This document shows positions 9,513 through 19,315 of a DNA stretch of 64,000 nt, one piece after another. The DNA comes from Rubrivivax sp. (GTDB lineage: Bacteria; Pseudomonadota; Gammaproteobacteria; Burkholderiales; Burkholderiaceae_C): positions 1 to 64,000 of the forward strand of contig SEFA01000015.1 of the NCBI GenBank assembly GCA_004210455.1, given 5' to 3'. Positions within the stretch are counted from its first letter, which is position 1; the number at the start of each line of letters is the position of its first letter. The position numbers and the translations under genes are program-made. The notes under the pieces are model-generated. The model was given only the letters and a program-made list of their open reading frames with translations. It ran no database searches and was not told the origin of the DNA.

Positions 9513-10241
9513 ATGCTCGACCGTGAAGGCTTCCGGCCCAACGTCGGCATCATCCTGCTCAACCACAAGAACGAGGTGTTCTGGGGCAAGCGCATACGCA
9601 CCCATTCTTGGCAGTTCCCCCAAGGGGGCATCAAGCATGGAGAAACGCCCGAGCAGGCGATGTTCAGAGAGCTGCATGAGGAAGTGGGCCTCACTGCGGA
9701 CCACGTGCGCATCATCGCGCGCACGCGGGACTGGCTGCGTTATGAAGTCCCGGATCACTTCATCCGGCGCGACGCGCGGGGGCATTACCGCGGACAGAAA
9801 CAGATCTGGTTCCTGCTGCAGATGATGGGGCGCGACAGCGACATGAATCTGCGCGCCACCGATCATCCCGAGTTCGACGCCTGGCGTTGGAACGAGTACT
9901 GGGTGCCGCTGGAAGCCGTGATCGAATTCAAGCGCGGCGTGTATCAGATGGCGCTGACGGAACTCGCGCGATTCCTGCCTCGCCTGAATCACCACAACCG
10001 CTATCTGCGGGCCGGCATGCGGCCGCCACCGCGCGGCGGCGATCGCCATGGCGGGCACGGCGATCACGGAGATCATCACGGCGATCAGGACCACCACCGG
10101 CACGAGCGCTTCGATCCACGGCCCCATGAGCATGACGGCCCGGCGCATGCGGAAACCACGCATCGGACGTCGCACGACGGTCGTGAGGTGTCGCCGCCGG
10201 GTGCCGCTCACGGCGGTCCCGCAGAGCCTTCGAAGGACTGA
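9513..10241 (+). CDS. rppH: RNA pyrophosphohydrolase with a His-rich C-terminal tail
   Basis: A Nudix hydrolase that removes pyrophosphate from 5'-triphosphorylated RNA, starting mRNA decay. [17 protein letters not shown] is the family start, and the Nudix box runs from about 38 to 60 (PQGGIKHGE...RELHEEVGL) with all metal-binding Glu residues. The core ends at about residue 165. Beyond it is a roughly 75-residue low-complexity tail with 13 His residues between about 179 and 221, mixed with Asp, Gly and Arg. The ATG at 9513 is preceded by AAGG. The gene is divergent from proS. Confidence 0.94.
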   Translation: MLDREGFRPNVGIILLNHKNEVFWGKRIRTHSWQFPQGGIKHGETPEQAMFRELHEEVGLTADHVRIIARTRDWLRYEVPDHFIRRDARGHYRGQKQIWFLLQMMGRDSDMNLRATDHPEFDAWRWNEYWVPLEAVIEFKRGVYQMALTELARFLPRLNHHNRYLRAGMRPPPRGGDRHGGHGDHGDHHGDQDHHRHERFDPRPHEHDGPAHAETTHRTSHDGREVSPPGAAHGGPAEPSKD

Positions 10242-10268
10242 GCGCTTCCGCGGCGCTCGCGTGCCGCC

Positions 10269-11426
10269 TCAGCGCAGCACGAGGTTGTCGCGGTGGATCA
10301 GTTCCGGCTCGGCCGCGTAACCCAGCACGCGCTCGATGTCGAACGACGGCTTGCGGGCGATCAGGCGTGCTTCGGCGCTGCCGTAGTTGGTGAGTCCGCG
10401 CGCGAGTTCCTTCCCGGCGAGGTCGACGACCGCGATGACATCGCCGCGATGGAACTCACCCGACACCTCCTGCACGCCGATCGGCAGCAGGCTCTTGCCC
10501 TCTTCCCGCAGCTTGATCGCCGCGCCGGCGTCGACGACGACCTTCCCGCGCAGCTGCAGGTGATCAACCATCCACTGCTTGCGTGCCGCGAGCTTGGCGG
10601 TCGACGCCATCAGCGCCGTGCCGATCGCCTCGCCGCCGGCCAGGCGGAGCAGCACGTCGGGCTCGCGACCCCAGGCGATCACGGTGTTCGCGCCGCTGCT
10701 GGCCGCGCGCTTGGCCGCCAGGATCTTGGTGATCATGCCGCCGCGGCCGAGGCTGGTCCCGGCACCGCCGGCCATCTCCTCGAGCTCGGGCTTGCCGGCC
10801 GTCGCGCGGTCGATGAAGCGGGCGCTCGGGTCCTTGCGCGGATCGGCCGAGTACAGACCTTTCTGATCGGTGAGGATCACCAGCGCATCGGCTTCGACCA
10901 GGTTCGCGACCAGCGCGCCCAGCGTGTCGTTGTCGCCGAACTTGATTTCGTCGTTGACGACGGTGTCGTTCTCGTTGATCACCGGCACCACACGGTGCTG
11001 AAGCAGGGCCAGCAGCGTCGAACGCGCATTGAGGTAGCGCTCGCGGTCGGCCAGGTCGGCATGCGTCAGCAGCACCTGCGCGCTGGTCAGGCCCTGCTCG
11101 CGCAGCTTGGTCTCGTACATCTGCGCCAGGCCCATCTGCCCGACGGCCGCCGCAGCCTGCAGCTCGTGCAATTCCTTCGGGCGGCTCGCCCAACCCAGGC
11201 GCTTCATGCCTTCGGCAATCGCGCCGCTGGACACCATCACGACCTCACGCCCCTCGCGCGCCAGCTCCGCGAGCTGCCGGCACCAGTTGCCGATCGCCTC
11301 GGCATCGACGCCGCGACCCTCGTTCGTCACGAGACTGGAGCCGACCTTCACGACGATGCGTCGCGCGTCCTTGAGGACACCAGCCAGTTCACCACCCAGG
11401 TTGCCAGTCAGATTGCCGTTGCTCAT
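10269..11426 (-). CDS. proB: Glutamate 5-kinase with PUA domain
   Basis: ATP-dependent phosphorylation of glutamate, the first step of proline synthesis and the feedback-controlled one. The 385-residue protein has the amino-acid kinase fold ([15 protein letters not shown] at about 23-37, [19 protein letters not shown] in the middle, the GRGGMITK loop) and a C-terminal PUA domain from about residue 295. It is slightly longer than the 367-residue E. coli enzyme because of an 18-20 residue N-terminal lead. It lies 39 bases after obgE on the same strand. proA is not adjacent. The 3' end is convergent with rppH and separated from it by only 27 bases. Confidence 0.95.
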   Translation of the reverse strand: MSNGNLTGNLGGELAGVLKDARRIVVKVGSSLVTNEGRGVDAEAIGNWCRQLAELAREGREVVMVSSGAIAEGMKRLGWASRPKELHELQAAAAVGQMGLAQMYETKLREQGLTSAQVLLTHADLADRERYLNARSTLLALLQHRVVPVINENDTVVNDEIKFGDNDTLGALVANLVEADALVILTDQKGLYSADPRKDPSARFIDRATAGKPELEEMAGGAGTSLGRGGMITKILAAKRAASSGANTVIAWGREPDVLLRLAGGEAIGTALMASTAKLAARKQWMVDHLQLRGKVVVDAGAAIKLREEGKSLLPIGVQEVSGEFHRGDVIAVVDLAGKELARGLTNYGSAEARLIARKPSFDIERVLGYAAEPELIHRDNLVLR

Positions 11427-11465
11427 GCGAGGAGGATCAGGGAGCCGTGAGTGCGGAGCCGGAAG

Positions 11466-12680
<1,215 letters not shown>

Positions 12681-12810
12681 TCAGTCCCGGAGCGGGGCTA
12701 TCGTAATTCACACCCCCGCGCTCCCGCGCGAGGCCATGCTTTGAATCGATGCGAGTCAGGTTTCGCCGGACTCACGGTCGGCGCGGCGCCCGACGGGATC
12801 GGGCCCCGAG

Positions 12811-12841
12811 AAAGAACAAAGCCCCGGACGAAGCCGGGGCT
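12811..12841 (-). terminator. Rho-independent terminator after rplU-rpmA
   Basis: Read on the minus strand, an 8 bp GC-rich stem (12821-12827 with 12834-12840 plus one A-T pair) and a CTTCGT loop are followed by TTTGTTCTTT. It lies about 60 bases after the rpmA stop and before obgE. Confidence 0.8.
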
Positions 12842-12903
12842 CTGGGTCCGCCGGATACGGGAGACCAGGTCTCCCGCATCGCGGCGTCAGGACATCAAGT
12901 CGC

Positions 12904-13161
12904 TCAGATCGCCGTGACGACGACCGTGGAGCGGCTGTTCTCGCCCTTGACGGTGAAGGACACCGTGCCGTCGATCAGTGCGAACAGCGTGTGGTCCTTG
13001 CCCATGCCCACGTTGGTACCGGCGTGGAACTTCGTGCCGCGTTGGCGGACGATGATCGAGCCAGCCGAGATGGTCTGGCCGCCGTACACCTTGACGCCCA
13101 GCATCTTCGGCTTCGAGTCGCGGCCATTTCGTGTTGAGCCGCCGCCCTTTTTCTGTGCCAT
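12904..13161 (-). CDS. rpmA: 50S ribosomal protein L27
   Basis: Large-subunit protein near the peptidyl-transferase centre. The 85-residue product starts [17 protein letters not shown] and keeps the conserved [19 protein letters not shown] and [12 protein letters not shown] blocks. Length is exactly as expected. It follows rplU by 37 bases and shares its promoter. Confidence 0.98.
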   Translation of the reverse strand: MAQKKGGGSTRNGRDSKPKMLGVKVYGGQTISAGSIIVRQRGTKFHAGTNVGMGKDHTLFALIDGTVSFTVKGENSRSTVVVTAI

Positions 13162-13198
13162 GGATTACTCCTTGATCAGATTACGAGAGAGTCAGGAA

Positions 13199-13510
13199 TC
13201 AGCCGTTGACCGCGCTGATTTCCAGCTCGGTGAACGTCTGGCGATGGCCTTGGCTCTTCTTGTAGTGCTTACGACGACGCATCTTGAAGATGCGCACCTT
13301 GTCATGCTTGCCATGCGCCACCACGGTGGCCTTGACGCTTGCACCCGCAACCAAGGGAGTCCCAATCTTCAGGTCGGCGCCGTTTCCGACGGCCAGCACC
13401 TGGTCAATCACGATCTCTTGGCCAACGTCCGCAGCAATCTGTTCTACCTTGATCTTTTCGCCAGCAGCAACCTTGTATTGCTTGCCACCGGTTTTTATGA
13501 CCGCGTACAT
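13199..13510 (-). CDS. rplU: 50S ribosomal protein L21
   Basis: Large-subunit protein. [19 protein letters not shown] is the family start, giving the normal 103 residues from the ATG at 13510. The C-terminal [16 protein letters not shown] rRNA-binding segment is intact. Upstream in-frame codons to 13702 are leader and intergenic sequence. A good promoter lies about 105 bases upstream. Confidence 0.98.
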   Translation of the reverse strand: MYAVIKTGGKQYKVAAGEKIKVEQIAADVGQEIVIDQVLAVGNGADLKIGTPLVAGASVKATVVAHGKHDKVRIFKMRRRKHYKKSQGHRQTFTELEISAVNG

Positions 13511-13583
13511 ATCAGCCCTTTCACATGAGAGCGGCTCGTCAGACACCCGGAAGATTTCCGGAGGTGCTCGTCGACCGCCCAAG

Positions 13584-13607
13584 AAAAAACACCGCACAAA
13601 GATGCGG
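13584..13607 (-). promoter_or_regulatory. Terminator-like hairpin at the 5' end of the rplU transcript
   Basis: On the minus strand a 5 bp stem (CCGCA/TGCGG, 13607-13603 with 13596-13592; six-base loop TCTTTG) is followed by TG and six T residues (13589-13584). It starts only about ten bases after the rplU -10 element, so it would form at the very beginning of the mRNA. It could be a small attenuator or a 5' stabilising stem. Confidence 0.45.
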
Positions 13608-13615
13608 AGCCCGAG

Positions 13616-13645
13616 AATGTAGCACAGCCCCCGGGATTGATGCAA
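13616..13645 (-). promoter_or_regulatory. Sigma-70 promoter for rplU-rpmA
   Basis: Minus-strand TTGCAT (13645-13640), an 18-base spacer and TACATT (13621-13616). Position and orientation fit the ribosomal protein operon. Confidence 0.65.
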
Positions 13646-13795
13646 ACCCTGATCCGTCGAGAAGCCCGTGGCCACCGGCTTTCCGAGGCATCCAGACGAC
13701 ATCGGGGCGGCCTTCGCGAGATGCCGGGGCGCGCTTTGACGATGCGCTCGTGCGAAGGCGCGGACGTCACGGACAGACCTGGCCCCGCGCCTTCC

Positions 13796-13801
13796 TATAA
13801 T
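13796..13801 (+). promoter_or_regulatory. Perfect -10 element before ispB
   Basis: TATAAT ends 28 bases before the GTG start of ispB. No convincing -35 hexamer stands at 16-18 bases upstream, so an activator or extended contacts may be needed. Confidence 0.5.
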
Positions 13802-13829
13802 CCGCGCTTCCCCTCACAGTGAGTCCAGA

Positions 13830-14816
13830 GTGCAGCCCATTGCCTCTACCCCAGTTGCCGAGGTCCTCGAGGCGCTGAACGCGCAGATGAATGAAGTCGA
13901 CGCCGTGATCGCGCAGCGGCTTCGTTCGGACGTCGCGCTGATCAACCAGATCTCCGCGTACATCATCCATGCCGGCGGCAAGCGGATGCGTCCGAAGCTG
14001 GTGCTGATGTTCGCCAACGCGCTGGATGCGGACTCGCCGGCCAGCCGGGAACTCGCGGCCGTCGTGGAGTTCATCCACACCGCCACCCTGCTGCATGACG
14101 ATGTCGTCGACGAGTCCGCGCTGCGGCGCGGCAAGCAGACCGCCAACGCGCTGTTCGGCAACGCCGCCAGCGTGCTGGTGGGCGACTTCCTGTACTCCCG
14201 CGCCTTCCAGATGATGGTGTCGGTGAACCGGATGCGTGTACTGGAAGTGCTGGCCGATGCGACCAACGTCATCGCCGAAGGCGAGGTCCTGCAGTTGATG
14301 AACATGCACGACCCGGATGTTGCGGTGGACAGCTATCTGCGCGTCATCCGCTACAAGACGGCCAAGCTGTTCGAGGCCAGCGCGAGACTGGGCGCGGTGC
14401 TGGCCGATGCGCCGCCCGCACTGGAGGAAGCCTGCGCTGGGTATGGTCGCGCGCTGGGTACCGCCTTCCAGCTGATCGACGACACGCTGGATTACGAAGG
14501 CACGAGCGAATCGCTGGGCAAGAACGTCGGCGACGACCTGCGCGAAGGCAAACCCACGCTGCCGCTGCTGATCGCCATGGAGCGCGGCACCGCCGAGGAC
14601 CGCGCGCTGATCCGGCACGCGATCGAACATGGTGAAGTCGAGCGGCTGCAGGACATCGTCGCGATCGTGCGTCGCACCGGCGCGCTGGAAGCGACGCGCG
14701 AAGCCGCCCGCGCGGAGGTCGCACAGGCGAGACAACATTTGTCGGCGCTTCCCCTTTCCAAGTGGAAAGAAAGCCTGCTAGAATTTGCGGCTCAGTCGGT
14801 GGAGAGAAGTTCTTGA
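13830..14816 (+). CDS. ispB: Polyprenyl (octaprenyl) diphosphate synthase
   Basis: Head-to-tail condensation of isopentenyl diphosphate to make the ubiquinone side chain. The 328-residue protein has both Asp-rich motifs of trans-prenyltransferases: LLHDDVVDESALRRG at about 90-104 and QLIDDTLDYEG in the second half. GGKRMRPKL near the N terminus binds isopentenyl diphosphate. The start is a GTG giving MQPIAST. Chain length (C40) is inferred from lineage; the sequence alone does not fix it. Confidence 0.93.
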   Translation: MQPIASTPVAEVLEALNAQMNEVDAVIAQRLRSDVALINQISAYIIHAGGKRMRPKLVLMFANALDADSPASRELAAVVEFIHTATLLHDDVVDESALRRGKQTANALFGNAASVLVGDFLYSRAFQMMVSVNRMRVLEVLADATNVIAEGEVLQLMNMHDPDVAVDSYLRVIRYKTAKLFEASARLGAVLADAPPALEEACAGYGRALGTAFQLIDDTLDYEGTSESLGKNVGDDLREGKPTLPLLIAMERGTAEDRALIRHAIEHGEVERLQDIVAIVRRTGALEATREAARAEVAQARQHLSALPLSKWKESLLEFAAQSVERSS

Positions 14817-14855
14817 ACAGACGTTCTTGAACCACTCTGAACCGAGTGACCAAAA

Positions 14856-14932
14856 CGGGGTGTAGCTTAGCCTGGTAGAGCGCTACGTTCGGGACGTAGA
14901 GGCCGGAGGTTCGAATCCTCTCACCCCGACCA
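14856..14932 (+). tRNA. tRNA-Pro (anticodon CGG)
   Basis: A 77-base cloverleaf with encoded CCA. The acceptor stem CGGGGTG pairs with CACCCCG. The anticodon stem CTACG/CGTAG holds the loop TTCGGGA, anticodon CGG at 14890-14892, and GGTTCGAATCC forms the T arm. It lies 39 bases after ispB, followed at once by a terminator. Confidence 0.96.
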
Positions 14933-14943
14933 GGACATCGATG

Positions 14944-14975
14944 ACGCCGCGAATCGCAAGGTTCGCGGCGTTTTT
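14944..14975 (+). terminator. Rho-independent terminator after tRNA-Pro
   Basis: A stem of 9-10 bp (CGCCGCGAA at 14945-14953 with TTCGCGGCG at 14962-14970) and an 8-base loop, then TTTTTCTTT. It ends the ispB/tRNA transcript. Confidence 0.88.
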
Positions 14976-15085
14976 CTTTGCGCGCGAAAAACGCCCGCCC
15001 GGCAACGGCGCGCCGCTCGCCAGACGCGATGCACGCGGGAAATGTCGGGAACCGACGACCCCGAGGGTCAGGCCTTGCGGCCTCG

Positions 15086-15101
15086 CGGAAACGGTATTGC
15101 A
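15086..15101 (+). promoter_or_regulatory. Candidate sigma-54 (-24/-12) promoter upstream of pilB
   Basis: GG at 15087-15088 and GC at 15099-15100 have the required ten-base separation, and the -12 half is an exact TTGCA. The -24 half (CGGAAAC) matches TGGCACG only partly. RpoN control of pilus genes is known in Pseudomonas; here it is a suggestion. Confidence 0.3.
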
Positions 15102-15259
15102 CATTTCTCGCTCAATTTCCAGTGACCAAGGCCGAAACTGCACGAAGCGTCTGACTTCATTACAAGCCAGGGCCGCCCCTGCCGCCGCCCCTCCTGTCAT
15201 GGGGGTAAAGTGAGGGGCTGTTCCGGCGCATGCGCCGGCATCCGGCAAGACCCTACCCG

Positions 15260-16993
15260 ATGGCGATATCCGTGGACACCACACTGGCAGAACCTCCTCA
15301 GTCCGCCCTGTCAGGCGTCGCCCGCGTGCTCGTGCACGCCGGCAAGCTCAAGCCGCAGGCCGCCGAGGACCTGGTCAAGCTGGCCCGGGAAAAGAAGACC
15401 AGCTTCATCAACGCGGTCATGGCCTCGGGCACCGTCACGCCGACGGACCTGGCGCACACCTTGTCGCAGTCGCTCGCGCTGCCGCTGCTGGACCTGAACG
15501 CCGTCGACGGCCACAAGCTGCCGCAGAACATCATCGACGCCAAGCTGGCGGTGCAGTACCAGGTCGTGGTGCTGGCACGCCGCGGCAACCGGCTCTTCAT
15601 CGGCGGCGCCGATCCGACCGAGCAGGAAGTCGTCGAGCGCATCAAGTTCGCCACCCAGCTCACACCTGAATGGATCGTCGTCGAGCACGACAAGCTCGCG
15701 AAGCTGCTGGGCCTCACCGCGGCCTCGGCCTCGGAAGCGCTGGAGGCGATCGCTGGCGAGGACTTCGACTTCGACATCGCCGACGACACCGCCGCACCGC
15801 CCGAGGAAGCGCAGGAGATCGCCGACGTCGAGGATGCGCCGGTGGTGCGCTTCCTGCAGAAGATGTTGGTGGACGCCATCAACATGCGGGCCTCGGACCT
15901 GCATTTCGAGCCCTTCGAATACCACTACCGCGTCCGGTTCCGGGTCGACGGCGAGTTGCGCGAGATCACGCAACCGCCGATCGCCATCAAGGACAAGCTC
16001 TCCTCCCGGATCAAGGTGATCTCGCGGATGGACATCTCCGAGCGCCGCGTCCCGCAGGACGGCCGGATGAAGCTGAAATTCGGCTCCAAGGCGATCGACT
16101 TCCGGGTCTCGACGCTCCCGACGCTCTTCGGCGAGAAGATCGTGATCCGGATCCTGGATCCGTCCTCGGCCAAGCTCGGCATCGAGGCGCTGGGTTACGA
16201 AAAGATCGAGAAGGAGCGGCTGCTCCATTGCATCCATCGTCCGTACGGGATGATCCTGGTCACCGGGCCGACGGGTTCGGGCAAGACAGTGTCGCTATAC
16301 ACCTGCCTGAACATCCTGAACCAGCCCGGCACCAACATCTCGACCGTCGAGGATCCGGCGGAAATCAACCTGCCCGGCATCAACCAGGTCAACGTCAACG
16401 ACAAGGCCGGCCTGACCTTCTCGGCGGCGCTCAAGGCCTTCCTGCGCCAGGATCCCGACATCATCATGGTCGGCGAGATCCGGGATCTGGATACGGCGGA
16501 CATCGCCATCAAGGCTGCGCAGACCGGCCACATGGTGATGTCGACCCTGCACACCAACGATGCGCCGACGACCCTGACCCGCTTGCTGAACATGGGCGTG
16601 GCCCCGTTCAACATCGCCTCGAGCGTGCTGCTGATCACCGCACAGCGTCTGGCGCGCCGGTTGTGCGAAAACTGCAAGGCACCGGCCGAATATCCGCGCG
16701 AGGCACTGCTTCGCGCGGGCTTCGCGGAGTCGGATCTCGATGGCAGCTGGAAGCCCTACCGGGCCGTCGGCTGCTCGAATTGCAACAATGGTTATCGTGG
16801 GCGCGTCGGTCTTTACCAAGTGATGCCCATCACGGAGCCGATCCAGCGGATCATCCTGTCCGAGGGAACGGCCGTGGACATCGCCCACCAGGCCCGCGCG
16901 GATGGCGTGCGGGACCTGCGGCAGTCCGGGTTGATCAAGGTCCGGGCGGGCGTCACGACACTGGAAGAGGTGCTGGCGGCCACCAACGAATGA
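15260..16993 (+). CDS. pilB: Type IV pilus assembly ATPase PilB
   Basis: Hexameric cytoplasmic ATPase that powers pilus extension. The 577-residue protein has the N-terminal MshEN-like domain (to about 160) and the T2SSE ATPase core with Walker A GPTGSGKT at 336-343. It also has the Asp-box region DPDIIMVGEIRD, the His-box THTLHTND-like STLHTNDAPTT, and a zinc-binding Cys tetrad (CENC and CSNC). The ATG at 15260 gives MAISVDT; an in-frame ATG ten codons upstream at 15230 is a real alternative, as neither has an ideal ribosome binding site. pilC and pilD follow. Confidence 0.94.
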   Translation: MAISVDTTLAEPPQSALSGVARVLVHAGKLKPQAAEDLVKLAREKKTSFINAVMASGTVTPTDLAHTLSQSLALPLLDLNAVDGHKLPQNIIDAKLAVQYQVVVLARRGNRLFIGGADPTEQEVVERIKFATQLTPEWIVVEHDKLAKLLGLTAASASEALEAIAGEDFDFDIADDTAAPPEEAQEIADVEDAPVVRFLQKMLVDAINMRASDLHFEPFEYHYRVRFRVDGELREITQPPIAIKDKLSSRIKVISRMDISERRVPQDGRMKLKFGSKAIDFRVSTLPTLFGEKIVIRILDPSSAKLGIEALGYEKIEKERLLHCIHRPYGMILVTGPTGSGKTVSLYTCLNILNQPGTNISTVEDPAEINLPGINQVNVNDKAGLTFSAALKAFLRQDPDIIMVGEIRDLDTADIAIKAAQTGHMVMSTLHTNDAPTTLTRLLNMGVAPFNIASSVLLITAQRLARRLCENCKAPAEYPREALLRAGFAESDLDGSWKPYRAVGCSNCNNGYRGRVGLYQVMPITEPIQRIILSEGTAVDIAHQARADGVRDLRQSGLIKVRAGVTTLEEVLAATNE

Positions 16994-17118
16994 CATCGGC
17001 GACATGACGCGGCGTCTGCGGGCGCCGCGTTCGTGCGTCTGGCGTCGGGCTACCAGGACCGTTCGAACGAGTCAAAGATTGGGAGCGCCACTCATCTGGC
17101 GCGACGGCAGGAGGTGAT

Positions 17119-18354
17119 ATGGCGACGACCACCGCAGGCGCGAAGAGCGCGGCCAAGGGCATCAAGGAATATGTCTTCGAATGGGAAGGCAAGGACCGCA
17201 ACGGCAAGATCGTGCGCGGAGAGATGCGGGCCGGCGGCGAAGCCGTCATCAGCGCGTCGCTGCGGCGCCAGGGCATCCTGGTCAGCAAGATCAAGAAGCG
17301 CCGCAGCTCCGGCGGCAAGTCCATCAAGCAGAAGGACATCTCGGTCTTCACTCGCCAGCTGGCGACCATGATGCGCGCTGGCGTCCCACTGCTGCAGTCC
17401 TTCGACATCGTCGCGCGCGGCAGTCCGAACCCGCGCCTGACCAAGCTGCTGACCGACATCCGCCAGGACGTCGAAACCGGCACGTCGCTGTCGGCCGCCT
17501 TCCGCAAGCATCCACTCTACTTCGACGCGCTCTACTGCAACCTCGTCGAGGCCGGCGAGCAGGGCGGTATCCTGGAAGCGTTGCTGGACCGTCTGGCGAT
17601 CTATCAGGAAAAGACCGTTGCGCTGAAAGGCAAGATCAAGTCGGCCCTGACCTACCCCATCGCGGTGCTGGTCGTGGCCTTCGTCGTGACCGCGGTGATC
17701 ATGATCTTCGTGATCCCGGCCTTCAAGGACGTGTTCAAGTCCTTCGGCGCTGAGCTGCCGGCACCGACGCTGTTCGTGATGGCGCTGTCGGAGATCTTCG
17801 TCGCGTACTGGTGGCTGATCTTCGGCGTGGTCGGCGGCGGCATCTATTTCTTCTTCCAGAGCTGGAAACGCTCCGAGAAGATGCAGAAATTCATGGACCG
17901 GCTCCTGCTCAAGGTGCCGATCTTCGGGCAACTGATCTACAAGTCCGCGGTCGCGCGCTGGACGCGCACGCTGGCGACGATGTTCGCCGCGGGCGTGCCG
18001 CTCGTCGAGGCACTGGACTCGGTGGGCGGCGCCTCCGGCAACGCGGTGTTCGCCGAGGCGACGGAGAAGATCCAGCGTGACGTGTCGACGGGCGCCTCGC
18101 TGACGACCTCGATGCAGACGACCGGCATCTTCCCGATCATGGTCCTGCAGATGTCGTCGATCGGCGAGGAATCCGGCTCGTTGGACCACATGCTGGGCAA
18201 GGCGGCGGACTTCTATGAGGAAGAGGTCGACGACGCCGTCAAGTCGCTGTCCAGCCTGATGGAACCCATCATCATCGTGTTCCTGGGCGGGCTGATCGGT
18301 GGCATCGTGGTCGCGATGTACCTGCCGATCTTCAAGCTGGGCGCGGTGGTGTAA
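17119..18354 (+). CDS. pilC: Type IV pilus inner-membrane platform protein PilC
   Basis: Polytopic platform protein on which PilB and PilT act. The 411-residue protein has two tandem T2SSF domains (about 75-200 and 278-400), each with the GE(Q/E)GG/GEESG turn, and three or four membrane segments at about 180-203, 225-250 and 378-400. The start has an unusually strong AGGAGGTGAT just before the ATG. It lies 125 bases after pilB and directly abuts pilD. Confidence 0.95.
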   Translation: MATTTAGAKSAAKGIKEYVFEWEGKDRNGKIVRGEMRAGGEAVISASLRRQGILVSKIKKRRSSGGKSIKQKDISVFTRQLATMMRAGVPLLQSFDIVARGSPNPRLTKLLTDIRQDVETGTSLSAAFRKHPLYFDALYCNLVEAGEQGGILEALLDRLAIYQEKTVALKGKIKSALTYPIAVLVVAFVVTAVIMIFVIPAFKDVFKSFGAELPAPTLFVMALSEIFVAYWWLIFGVVGGGIYFFFQSWKRSEKMQKFMDRLLLKVPIFGQLIYKSAVARWTRTLATMFAAGVPLVEALDSVGGASGNAVFAEATEKIQRDVSTGASLTTSMQTTGIFPIMVLQMSSIGEESGSLDHMLGKAADFYEEEVDDAVKSLSSLMEPIIIVFLGGLIGGIVVAMYLPIFKLGAVV

Positions 18355-19296
18355 GTGCTGGACCCGGCCCTGCTGGACGCGCTGCTGTCCCCCGCGTTCC
18401 TCGGCCTGATCGGCCTGTGTGTCGGCAGCTTCCTGAATGTCGTCATCTACCGCCTGCCGGTGATGCTGCACCGGGAATGGCTGTCCGATTGCGCCGATCA
18501 GTTGGCGATCGACAGCGATCTCAAGACCCATGCCGGACTTGACGAATCCGCGGCACGGCAACTCGCCGCCGCCGCGGTGCCGTTGCGCGGTTCGCTCGAC
18601 CGCCTGCCCGCGTTTTCGCTGATCCGACCGGCCTCGCGCTGCCCCCACTGCAGCCACCAATTGCGCTGGCATGAGAATCTGCCGCTGCTCGGCTGGTTGC
18701 GGCTGGGCGGAAAATGCGCCTCCTGCAAGGCGCCAATCTCGGCGCGATATCCGTTTTTCGAACTGCTCACCGGCCTGCTGTTCGCAGGCATAGCTTGGCG
18801 CCTCGGTGACCAACCAGCGACGTTGCTGTACTGCGGCTTCGCAGCCGCGCTGGTGGCCCTGGCCGGCATCGACTGGGACACCACGCTGCTGCCTGACAGC
18901 ATCAATCAACCGCTGTTGTGGGCAGGCCTGATCGCGGCATTCGCGGGATGGATTCCGGTCTCGCTGAGCGATTCACTGATCGGCACGCTGGCGGGCTATC
19001 TGTCGCTCTGGTCGATCTACTGGGTCTTCAAGCTGGCCACCGGCAAGGAAGGCATGGGCTACGGCGATTTCAAGCTGCTCGCTGCCCTCGGCGCCTGGTT
19101 GGGCTGGCAGATGGTGCTGCCGGTCGCGCTGTTCGCTTCGCTGATCGGAGCCGTGGTTGGCATCGGCCTGAAACTGCGCGGAGGCCTTCGGGAAGGCCGG
19201 TATGTTCCCTTCGGCCCCTTCCTCGCCGGCGGTGGACTCGTCGTCCTGCTGGTCGGAACCGCGCAGGTCGCGGCCTGGCTCGGATTGCGGGCCTGA
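18355..19296 (+). CDS. pilD: Prepilin peptidase / N-methyltransferase PilD
   Basis: Membrane aspartyl protease that removes the leader of type IV prepilins and methylates the new N-terminal Phe. The 313-residue protein has the zinc-binding CPHC (96-99) and CASC (121-124) pairs, and catalytic aspartates in GIDWDTTLLPD and GMGYGDFK. GSFLNVVIYRLP near the N terminus is the family signature. The loop between that signature and the Cys pairs (about 40-90) is long, as in many betaproteobacteria. The GTG start comes immediately after the pilC stop, so the two are coupled. Substrates probably include the minor pilins at 31.5-34.8 kb. Confidence 0.95.
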   Translation: MLDPALLDALLSPAFLGLIGLCVGSFLNVVIYRLPVMLHREWLSDCADQLAIDSDLKTHAGLDESAARQLAAAAVPLRGSLDRLPAFSLIRPASRCPHCSHQLRWHENLPLLGWLRLGGKCASCKAPISARYPFFELLTGLLFAGIAWRLGDQPATLLYCGFAAALVALAGIDWDTTLLPDSINQPLLWAGLIAAFAGWIPVSLSDSLIGTLAGYLSLWSIYWVFKLATGKEGMGYGDFKLLAALGAWLGWQMVLPVALFASLIGAVVGIGLKLRGGLREGRYVPFGPFLAGGGLVVLLVGTAQVAAWLGLRA

Positions 19297-19315
19297 CCCG
19301 TCCTCGGAGTCCGTT

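Larger units (their letters stand above)
13511..13829. other. Intergenic region between rplU and ispB, no gene
   Basis: This 319-base stretch between divergent genes holds the rplU promoter and structured leader on the minus strand and a perfect ispB -10 on the plus strand. A further small minus-strand hairpin (CCGGAA at 13547-13552 with TTCCGG at 13556-13561) lies in the rplU leader. I see no supported protein gene. Confidence 0.75.
14933..15259. other. Region between tRNA-Pro and pilB, no gene
   Basis: This 327-base stretch contains the tRNA terminator and a candidate sigma-54 element at 15086-15101 upstream of pilB. Open frames on the minus strand here run through the tRNA and ispB and have no coding character, so no gene is called. 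Confidence 0.7.

Noticed and set aside
14344-15284. Open frames on the minus strand through the ispB end, tRNA-Pro and pilB leader
   Set aside because: They run through a tRNA gene and a terminator, and the translations have no domain character.
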